This document shows, in pieces, positions 55,908 to 64,000 of a DNA stretch of 64,000 bases (positions are counted from its first letter, which is position 1; every line of letters starts with the position of its first letter). A program made the translations under genes and the position numbers. Under the pieces are notes generated by a model. It saw nothing but the letters and a program-made list of their open reading frames with translations, did not search any database and was not told the origin of the DNA. This DNA comes from Agapetus fuscipes (taxonomy: Eukaryota > Arthropoda > Insecta > Trichoptera > Glossosomatidae). The stretch spans positions 6,433,852 through 6,497,851 of the forward strand of contig OX637350.1 in assembly GCA_951799405.1 (NCBI GenBank), read 5' to 3'.

Positions 55908-56391
55908 CCCGCTTGAGTTTATATGTAAATCGTGTGTATTTGGAGTTTGATGACAGAAAGATTAATTTATTTTTGTGTGTATTTCATAAAAAAATATCCT
56001 CTTTATTACTTTATATATCTATGATTCTTTTTTTCAATCATAAAATGCAATGGGATTTTTAAGTCTTTTTTTTTTGTTTATCAGAATGGGGAAGATTTAG
56101 AAATTTTCATAATCTAATATAACTAAGCCCTGTAATGCATTAGATTTTTCGCTTGAAGAATACATAATTATACCAGTCATTTTACATTCAAAGGATTGAA
56201 CATTCCTTAAATCCCTCTGCAGCCAAAACATGAGTGACATCAGTGTAACAAATATTGAAGGAAAAAACAAACGTTTTCTTCTTCATAAGTTTGCCAGATT
56301 TAGTTTTCTTAAATCATGTTTGCCTCTACAGTATTTACGTTTGAACGTCACCTCAGGACTACGTGGTGGTCCATAAACCATCCACACTAAT

Positions 56392-56539
56392 ACTCAAAGT
56401 ATCCAACATTACGTTCAAATTCAACTATAGCATTTTATCAAAAATAAATTCAAATTTATACTCTCACAAGATGTGATGCTATACGTAGCATAGATATTTA
56501 GGAAACGCAATTGTTTAGTTGAAACGTAATACTTGGGGT
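56392..56539. repeat. PAL-MITE copy
   Basis: ACTCAAAGTATCCAACATTACG starts it and GTAATACTTGGGGT ends it. Left arm TTCAACTATAGCATTTT. The core is CTCACAAGATGTGATG, as in the copy at 7945. Confidence 0.6.
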
Positions 56540-56963
56540 TTTCAGAGGTTCCTACAAAATGAGTGAGTGGCCGAGACTTAAATGGATGACGGTGACTCGT
56601 CGCTGTTTATGGAGTCGAAAGATTCCGATTTGAAATTCGATGAGCTGGCATCCAGTTTTTAAAGTAGAAATATAAAATTCCTTTAAATAGTTTAGTTTTA
56701 GAATCCAAAACTTTTTCTACTTAAATACGTATTGTAAAATATTCAATTTAAGTCGTATTAAATCACCGAAGGCAATTCTAAGATTTATGTCTAGAAATTG
56801 AGATAAGCATACAAAATGTCATATTCTAAATTTAGTTCAATTCTATAATCATCTTTTTCGATTTAGATAAATAATTGATGAGAAGACAGGTAGGTGTATA
56901 AGATTGTACTAAATCTATTTCATAAATTTCAAATCAAAAGTTTGTCAAAAAAAAAATCCATTA

Positions 56964-57118
56964 CGACAACATTTGCAGGGCTAATGTTCATTTTAGATTT
57001 GGGTTTTGTTTTGTAAGTACCTACACATGCAGTACGTGCAGCACATTAACACTTGTCTTTTTGTACGCATTCATTCATGAGTGAGTCATAAATGTTTATG
57101 TATCTTTGCAACTTAGAT
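56964..57118 (+). repeat. HP3 repeat, 5'-truncated
   Basis: Starts inside the element at CGACAACATTTGCAGGGC and runs to CTTTGCAACTTAGAT, so essentially only the hairpin domain is present. The cap is mutated. Confidence 0.6.
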
Positions 57119-58310
57119 AAAATATTATATACACCCGAAGAGAGTGCGACGTTTTGAAAGCTTTTTAATAGCTCTTAATTAGAAGTATTAATTTAAGAAA
57201 AACTTTCGTATAATATATTGATATTTATACTTTTATTCCTTAACTTTGTATAAATTTTCTAACGTATATTTTTTAGCAAATATTTCACCATTTCATTTTT
57301 TTACATTCAGTATCTTTGTTAATGTAATAAAATGTATGCCAGCCAGAGCTTCAGTCCGCCGGGGCTTAATCCGTATTTAGCGGAGCAAAAAGTGCCGTAA
57401 TCAAATTCCACTGGCGGATGATTTTGTATACGTAGACCCCATAATTCCCAAGTGGCAGATACGGAAGTTGCTCCTCCGGCAACTCAGCAACAGATTGTTG
57501 CTAATCACTTAAAAACTAGCGACTTCTGCTGCAACTTGGCAACTATCGATTTTACGTTCAAAATTCAAAGTTTGCCAGCTTATGCTTACGTATGTATATT
57601 ACGTAGTTAAGTTCTAATTAAAATGCCTTTATGTATAAAACTAAAAACAGATTTTATGGATTCTGGTGCAATAAAGAATGGGTTTTTTCAATGTTCATTC
57701 GGAGTCGTATCAGTAGACGTGTTTCTTATACGGTTTTTTCTACTTTCTCACCACGGTGACTGAATTATTTTTTGTTTCTATAAAAAAATTAAAACGACCG
57801 TAACTTTTTTATTAAATCACTTACAATGACATAAATAAATGCATGCAAAGGACTCTTGAGTATAATTTACACAGCGTTCATCGAATAAGATTCTGATTTT
57901 TTTTTGTTTCGTTTTGAAAAAAACCTTGTTACCATTTTTGGTACAGAAAAACTATGCAATTGGGAAAAAACATGTGTTTAACTACTTAAATACCAAAAAA
58001 CTAAGTCGAACCAAGGCATATTGATTACAAAAATAGATAAGCAAAAACTGAAATCTTCAAAATAAAAAATAAGATTTATTTAAAAAAAAAACGTGGCATT
58101 GATTTCCTATGCATCAAAAAATAAGCTTCAAAATCGCAAAGGGGTACTTATTGAATCTCAATATTAAGAGGGTAGTAACAATATTTTGCGGTCACATTGG
58201 CACACCCTCCCTCCGATCACTCCCCCACCAACCCCTGGGACTTTGGAAACGTCTCTCGCGGTCCCATCGGCCATTTATCAAAAGCGCTCCGATGGGCCCA
58301 ACTTTGCCTG
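57119..58310. other. Unique DNA with a possible conserved island
   Basis: 57340-57545 is GC-richer and non-repetitive (CCGCCGGGGCTTAATCC, CTCCTCCGGCAACTCAGC). No splice-bounded frame is seen. The rest is AT-rich. Confidence 0.35.
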
Positions 58311-58453
58311 AACCCAAAATATTTTGCTTAAACTCAACTGAACCTAATAATGTATCGAAACTCTTACAGAACCTCTTGTGAGAGTGTTTGTTTTTATGCA
58401 GTTTTAGTGAAACGTCGTGGTTGAGTTTGTACGTAAGGCTTTGTGCTTGGGGT
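58311..58453. repeat. PAL-MITE copy
   Basis: AACCCAAAATATTTTGC starts it, with GCTTAAACTCAACTG in the left arm. The core is CTCTTGTGAGAGTG. The right arm is CGTGGTTGAGTTTGTACG and the end GTGCTTGGGGTAG. Confidence 0.62.
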
Positions 58454-61094
58454 AGTGAATTTTGTACATGCACTTGATAAGCCCAGCGCATCCATCTCGC
58501 CGTGAAGCCTCGCGCGCTTCAGACCGAGTGGGGGCTTATTGAAAATAATGTATTGCCACGTCAAGGAGAGCGCGCGAGCTCTCCGTAGAGCCTTTTTTTT
58601 ATGAAGCACAGCGCAAAGCAGTGGAAATTTGGTTAGTTTATGTGTTATAAATTTATTTCTAATTATTAATCCAGAATTCTTGAATGGAGGCCGTGAAAAG
58701 ACAAAAGAAGTGAGGAATGACCCCAGAAAATATGGATTCACAATATTGTCCAGCTAATGGGGCAACAGCGGTATCGCGTTGCTCGAGACAGACGAATGTG
58801 GAAAAGTTTTGAAGAGGCCTTTATATAGCAGTGCAGAGAAAAGGTTAGCTGTAAGTATTTATGATTAAAAACAACATGCCTTAATACAAACAGTTTCAAT
58901 CTTCCAAATTAAAATTTATTTTGTTATAAACGGTAAGACCCAATCAGAATGTTTCAAACTAATTAAAATTTCCAAAAAAATTGTATCGATATTCAGAGAC
59001 CGGTTGTAAATTGATAAATTTTACTCACCCTGAAACCAATTACATTTTTTTTTAATTGTTCATGACTTATAAATGAAGGGTGACAAAGTAAATGTCTCAT
59101 CTCTAAATAACATTTTTTTTTCCATTTGCTTAAAAAATAAGTTTTTGTAGCATTTAATATAACAATTAATACGTCGTGAATTACGAAGTTTAATTGCTAT
59201 TTTCTCAAAAATATTTTGATTGGTTTTTGATGTGTAAGCAATATTACTAATTTTTATGCACAACACTTGGAACTTTAAGTAACAAGCGATAAAAAAAAAT
59301 ATTGTCAAAACATTTGTGAACAACTAATTAAAATTTTACAATAAAGAAAGTAAACCCTAAAATTAGTATAACTTTCTTCTTAATAAATTATCAAATTTCA
59401 TAATTCAATATAGTATCTCTATCTCAATACAGTGGAAAAGGAGTATGATCGTATATACAGCATGGTTCCTCACTCCAAGTTCATTCTCCGAACGGACGCC
59501 AGACTGACCTGGGCTTAAAAAGGCTTTCGACATAAATGAGGCATAATCTGGAAGGATTGCTGGCAGAGAGACTAGGGATAAAGGCAGGGTGGCCTCGAGA
59601 ATGCTTAATGTAAATTCAAATGGGATACATCTTTGAAACGTGATTCTGCCAAATGGATTTTTAGAGTATGTCCTGTAGATAGTTCTGGGAGTAACAGAAT
59701 ACACGGTGTGTTCACAATGTTTAAACAATAGTCTGATTACAAAATTATTCAACATTTTGGTTCACGGAAAGTTAATTCTTTGAAATGTTGCCGTGGGCAC
59801 CAGTACACCATTTACAGAGGTTTTTTTAAAATTTATAATGTAAAAATAAAACACAAAGTTTTTCTTCACGAGTTGATTTATTCCCTCGAGCGCCTTAAAT
59901 GTTATCACATCATTATCAAGAGGACAAATAACAGATCTACAACTACAAATGTGAATTCCGGAGAAAGTTGTAGGTGGCAAAGCTGTGGTGGAGTGAGTTA
60001 TTTTTACATTATTTATCAATTTACAGGCCAATCGATAGACGAGGGTTCAATTTCCACCAAGAGCTTTGGAAATGATTTCCCGTTCCCCGTTATCGACCAA
60101 GTTTACATAACGTTCAATTAAAAAATGAAAATTTGCCACCTTTGAAGAAAGGAAACTTCCATTTCCAGTGAAGGAATTGGCGTAAAGCTGACGCCCTTAT
60201 CTGTGAAAATAAGGTGTTATACACCATATAAACCTTTCAAGGACAACGCTGCAAGAAATTGCACTATATGTGCGGCTCAATAGACTTCCTATTACCTTAA
60301 CGTTGCCGATTTTCTTCAACTCCAAGAGATTTCATTTTTGTTCGTTAAATCACGAAAACTTAGCAATCTGATACTTTTTTGTGGCACAAGTACATTCATA
60401 GACTTGTGTATGATTTTTTTTTGCTTACTTCAGTTTTTTTGAATGACCAAATCTGTCTTGACACTTTGTGAACACATCTGGTACACCCTGGGGCGCAAAA
60501 TTAATGATCCGCTCTTGATTGCCGATTATTTGGACGGAAAATCAATTCATTTAATTCGTTTGTTTTATATACATAAGACACGTGACACTGCATAGTGAAA
60601 TGCTGGGAATTGGGTTGCTGGGAAATTGGATTCACAATTCAATTAATTTTCCGTTTAGTTTTTCGATTTGAAATTTATTGTTTCTTTTGGTGAAGTGAAT
60701 AAGGACTGAATCACGCTTTTAATTTTTTTCATTAAATGGGTCATTTATTTTAATTACCCTAAATCATAGTTAATAAACCTTTTGATACTTAATGGTTAAT
60801 TTAATTTAAAAAAAAATCCTTTCGGATAAGACTTTATTTTAATTTCATTATTATTTTTTTCCCTGAAATATAATTTAAAGTGATTTTTATGTTTTTCTAA
60901 GAAATTTATTTACTTTCAATAATATTTTGTGCAAATCACACCACCAAAGCCCTTTTTATGTTTGTTTCTTGCTTGTCACAGCTAATTTTTGCAAGCAAGA
61001 CCTGTAAAGTTGCTGTTAAGCTTGATAAACTTTTTTGACCAGTGTTTGATAAAAGCAGATGATTATTTCTTTGATTAATTAAATAGTATTTTTT
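58454..61094. other. Unique intronic DNA
   Basis: No gene or repeat is supported. Frames at 59405-59755, 59762-60031 and 59780-60121 overlap on opposite strands and match no known family. 59450-59720 is less AT-rich. Confidence 0.4.
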
Positions 61095-61165
61095 ATGTTC
61101 TACCTAGACTCAAACTCACAATTTTCTGTTAATGATTCTGCGGTGTAAACCGCTGCACAGTAAAA
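61095..61165 (-). repeat. tRNA-like SINE head (weak)
   Basis: On the minus strand GCAGCGGTTTACACCGCAG and GTGAGTTTGAGTCTAGG give A-box and B-box-like parts. No body is recognised. Confidence 0.3.
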
Positions 61166-61325
61166 AAAAAAACAAAAATCCCTCAGTTTTTTGTCAATTT
61201 TTAACAGGTGCTCATAAAATTACAGTAATTTATTTTTGATACTGACATCAAAGCATTTAAATTTATCTTTTTTTTTGATTAAGCTTATATTTTATTAATT
61301 CTATCAGTTTTTTTTCCGTAACGTC

Positions 61326-61690
61326 TGATCTAATCTAATCTAATCTAAGTTGCAAGGATATGTTACATTGAAGATTCACATTACATGCATTCTCACAACC
61401 AGACACGTACAAGTTCGCGCTTGCACATGCCTCATGTGAACCTACAACATAAAAATCAAATCTCAAATGGACATACACCCTGCAACTCTTGCCGTCCTTC
61501 CCTGAGACAGGGGTGACATTGGCAAAGTGAACCATTTTTACAGCATGGGTGGTCAGCCGCATACCAACCTATAAGTCAAGGAACACACACACACGACAAA
61601 TTACATTTTATACATCATTAAATAATAATATTCAAATACAAAATATCCATTTACAAACAAAAACAAATTCCAATTTAATAAACCCTATTC
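61326..61690 (-). mobile_element. LINE 3' UTR: spacer plus HP3 with GATTA tail
   Basis: On the minus strand the LINE stop is followed by a spacer (61584-61690) and HP3 (61326-61583). HP3 begins TTCCTTGACTTATAGGTTGG and ends in a GATTA repeat (TAATC units at 61329-61347). Order, spacer and tail are the same as at 20346-20731. A CA run at 61584-61594 sits at the spacer/HP3 junction. Confidence 0.8.
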
Positions 61691-62233
61691 GCCAACATTA
61701 CAGATCAACCGCCATTTCTTTCTGTCCTTACATACTTCTTTCATTTCCTCCAGAGTCATAACCTTCTTCATACAAGCTCTTCTTTTATTATGACTCTGGA
61801 TATTCCATTCATTCGCAATTTCGGATATTTGGTCCATCCATACCTTTCTCGGTCTTCCTCTACCACGACATCCATCTATTCTACCAACATATACTTTCTT
61901 CGTCAGTCTTTCCTCATTCATTCTCTCCATATGCCCAAACCATCTTAACAAACTTCTTTTAATCTTCACTTTCACACTTTCTCTTGCACCACATTCTTCT
62001 CTTACAAAATCATTCCTCACCCTGTCACTCCGTTTTTTCCCAATCATACTTCTTAGAAAGTCCATTTCAACAGTATGGACTTTACTAATTTCACTTTCAT
62101 TCACCGTCCAGGCCTCGCTTCCATACATCAAGGTGGGTAAAAGTATGCCACTGCGTACCGCCAATCGAGCATTTTTTGATATGTTTTGATTTTTGGCGAT
62201 ACAAGCTGTGGCACCCAGTACACACCTGCCCTT
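61685..62233 (-). pseudogene. LINE ORF2 C-terminal fragment (HP3 LINE)
   Basis: The minus frame contains RRVMKGRCVLGATACIAKNQ, LMYGSEAWTVNESE, VRNDFVREECGARE, LLRWFGHMERMNEERLTKKV, GCRGRGRPRKVWMDQISEIA and a final KWRLICNVGE. It is related to the LINEs at 31769 and 41748 but ends in CNVGE/G instead of CGGTGH, and carries the HP3 3' UTR. The RT catalytic block is missing. The open frame runs on to 62404, but residues beyond about 62233 are not LINE sequence: they translate an inverted copy of the adjacent 51 bp and what lies past it. The insertion is therefore 5'-truncated with a palindromic end. Confidence 0.82.
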
Positions 62234-62299
62234 CATTACTCTTCTTTCAAGGGCAGGTGTGTACTGGGTGCCACAGCTTGTATCGCCAAAAATCAAAAC
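62183..62299. repeat. Perfect 51-bp inverted repeat at the LINE 5' end
   Basis: Arms 62183-62233 and 62249-62299 are exact complements across a 15-bp spacer (CATTACTCTTCTTTC). The left arm and spacer are LINE coding sequence; the right arm is an inverted copy. No substitutions in 51 bp means it is recent or a sequencing/assembly artefact. Confidence 0.85.
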
Positions 62300-62429
62300 C
62301 AGAATACCTGAAACCAGAATAATATAATAATATCTGAAACCAGAATAAATTTGCACGCTGCAAAATAATGTAAATACGGACCATCTAAGTCGTAAATAAT
62401 TCATCGCCGAGTAGCTAGACGGCCACGTA

Positions 62430-62599
62430 GAGTTTTTAAAGTAAAAAAAATGTAACGTCTAAACTCAACCACAGCGTTTACGAAAAAAATATGGGAATTA
62501 AACCAGCGTTTCTAGAGAGTGTTTTAGGTCTCATGCATTTTTTTGGAAAGCCCTACGGTTTGGTATGAACGTGAAGTTGTATACTTTGAGTGTGGGGTA
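62430..62599. repeat. PAL-MITE copy
   Basis: GTCTAAACTCAACCACAGCG forms the left arm with TTTACGAAAAAA. The core is GTTTCTAGAGAGTG. The right arm GGTTTGGTATGAACG and end TTTGAGTGTGGGGT are decayed. Confidence 0.62.
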
Positions 62600-63491
62600 T
62601 GCCCCCTTAACGCTTTGCACTTAAAATCTTATAACATCGTATGAGATCATCAAGGTAAAGCTGTTTAGCATATTTTGCAACGGCTCACATTAAATTAAAA
62701 AGATATGTAAGCGAAAGAGGAAAATCTGTATTACCGAGATAATTTGCAAGGGTGGAAAACACGCTATTCACAGACGATGTGAGGGGGTGTGGATTATAAT
62801 TCACGCGTCTGCAGTTTCAATTAGGAACGTAGGCGGGGTGGAATGTTAGTGTGAACTTGATCTCGTTATTAAAATGTTTATGACTTCATGGAATACAGTG
62901 ATGTGATTATAATATTATGCTTTGAGTAATTTTATCTTTGAAATTAAATGAGAAAACATGTTTAATTTTGTAATAAAAAAATGCACTTTTGCTGTACTAT
63001 CACTCTACATAATGGCACATTTTGAAAATGATGCCTAAACAGAATTGAATCGCAAAGTACATGTGTTGTATGAAAAAATAAATAAAAAGAATCGAATGTT
63101 TCGCATGTTTATTTTTAAATAAATTTATGTTAAGAAAAAAAACATCAACTTGGGTTACTTTAATGTATTGTTATAGTTAAATTATAAAAAAAGTAAAAAT
63201 AAAGATTCACTGCACGAAAAACCAAACCTTAAAATCAGGAATATCCTTCGACTTCTTTATAAATATATTTCTGGTCTAGAGAATATCCTTACATGACTTC
63301 ATTTAATTTACAATTCAGCCATTTACGGGCACAATTATAATAACTGGGAAACGCTGAGAGGAAGGAGTTATACTGTTTTATGATTTATACTATCTGGAGT
63401 CAGCAAAAATTTAATGCATTCTAATGCAATATAAACTGGGAGCCATATCTTGGCGCTCACACTTATTACGGGCGGTCATGGTGTGGGCAGA
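62600..63491. other. Unique AT-rich DNA
   Basis: No gene or repeat is recognised. Confidence 0.4.
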
Positions 63492-63638
63492 ACCCAAAGT
63501 ATTAAATTTCACTTTAAAACTCAAACGTAGCGTTTACCAAAAAATAAGCGGTAAATAAAACAGCGCATCTAGAGAGCGTCTCAATTTTCGTGCATTCTTT
63601 GGTAAACGCTACGGTTGCGTGTAAACGTGGTTGGGGTT
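63492..63638. repeat. PAL-MITE copy
   Basis: ACCCAAAGTATTAAATTTC starts it. AAACTCAAACGTAGCGTTTACC pairs with GGTAAACGCTACGGTTG. The core is CATCTAGAGAGCGTC and the end GTTGGGGTTC. This copy has one of the best paired inner arms. Confidence 0.68.
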
Positions 63639-63870
63639 CAGGTATGTGCCCGGGCCGGAAGGAAGACCCGTTAGCAGTCCAGATGGGTTTTAAAATATGG
63701 TGAGCTTTGTTTTATCTTTGGTATTTGTTCTGAATTATTATCCGGTGGCGTTGGGAACAGTTTCTGCATTCTGTGATATTTTTTTGTTTGTGTTGTAATT
63801 ACATTTTAATATTCGCGACTTATTAAATGAATAATATCCTACAAGAGTTTTAGGTATACACGACTGGATG

Positions 63871-63960
63871 ATGATGCTGAAGAGTTCCTTTTCAGGATCT
63901 GACGTCCGGAAGCTCCAGCTCCTATATACCATGACAACAGATCTCGAAAAGCAACTCTAC
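63871..63960 (-). repeat. FB-2 family single arm
   Basis: On the minus strand TTGCTTTTCGAGATCTGTTG, CATGGTATATAGGAGCTGG and AGCTTCCGGACGTC then CTCTTCAGCATCATC match 49926-50019. A 64-codon frame over it has no known relatives. Confidence 0.5.
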
Positions 63961-64000
63961 AGAAAATATATTGTACAATCAATTTAAATCGCCTTGATTA

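Noticed and set aside
58192..58741. Minus frames of 99 and 115 codons over a PAL-MITE
   Set aside because: They run through the palindromic element and change character at its ends; no known family.
59780..60121. 113-codon plus frame opposite two minus frames
   Set aside because: Overlaps other frames on the opposite strand, with no domain and no splice sites.
1..64000. CRISPR array or bacterial/viral origin
   Set aside because: Repeats are 150-270 bp, irregularly spaced and on both strands. A spliced exon, SINE-like repeats and LINEs show an animal nuclear genome.

Overview
The window reads as non-coding DNA from a large, AT-rich animal genome, most probably an arthropod. It has no operons, ribosome binding sites or dense ORFs. 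It has long AT-rich stretches, many dispersed repeats, non-LTR retrotransposon (LINE) fragments, tRNA-headed SINE-like repeats, solo LTRs and short inverted-repeat elements. The only host coding sequence I can support is one 85-bp exon on the minus strand (53256-53340). With a split Arg codon it encodes RGFGFITF (an RRM RNP1 octamer) followed by a segment ending in HELDGKK, which matches the second half of RRM1 in the Musashi/Rbp6 family of RNA-binding proteins. It has a good acceptor and donor. The rest of the window is therefore best read as intron of an Rbp6-like gene transcribed right to left: at least 53 kb downstream of the exon and at least 10.6 kb upstream of it.

The dominant structure is a repeat of about 220-270 bp, here called HP3, found at about 30 places on both strands. 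It typically starts near TTCCTTGACTTATAGGTTGG and ends near TTGCAACTTAGATTA with a short variable tail. At 20180-20731, 61326-62233 and, more decayed, 2355-2693, the same sequence follows the C-terminal end of a LINE ORF after a conserved spacer of about 100 bp. HP3 is therefore the 3' UTR of that LINE, and most copies are 5'-truncated insertions. Its second half folds into a long hairpin capped by UGUAAG-CGCGAA-CUUACA. The first ~40 bp of HP3 also occurs inside a tRNA-headed SINE-like repeat (19280-19500, 13436-13570).

Other layers are: (i) a palindromic MITE of about 150 bp (PAL-MITE), 12-14 copies, with ends near ACCCCAAGTATA/TATACTTGGGGT and a core like CTCTAGTGAGCG; (ii) LINE ORF fragments of at least three lineages (13694-14470 and 52931-53195 L2/CR1-like; 29143-29455 RTE-like; 31733-32705, 41745-42812 and 61691-62233 a YADD-type lineage with a GRGRPRK motif); (iii) fold-back elements at 1402-1746, 20732-20950 and 33686-34016, with single-arm relatives at 49926-50019 and 63871-63960; (iv) a solo LTR with a GTAG target duplication at 4701-5155 and a probable second LTR at 34638-35073; (v) two near-perfect long palindromes (1520-1647 and 62183-62299).

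Layout: 1-13.4 kb repeats plus a solo LTR; 13.4-21 kb LINEs, a tandem HP3 trio and stacked SINEs; 21-31 kb mostly unique AT-rich DNA with scattered HP3; 31-44 kb two long LINE ORF fragments, an LTR and nested insertions; 44-53 kb a CA-rich tract and unique intron; 53.3 kb the exon; 53-64 kb a PAL-MITE cluster and a LINE with an internal palindrome. The transposon genes are truncated and not expected to be functional.
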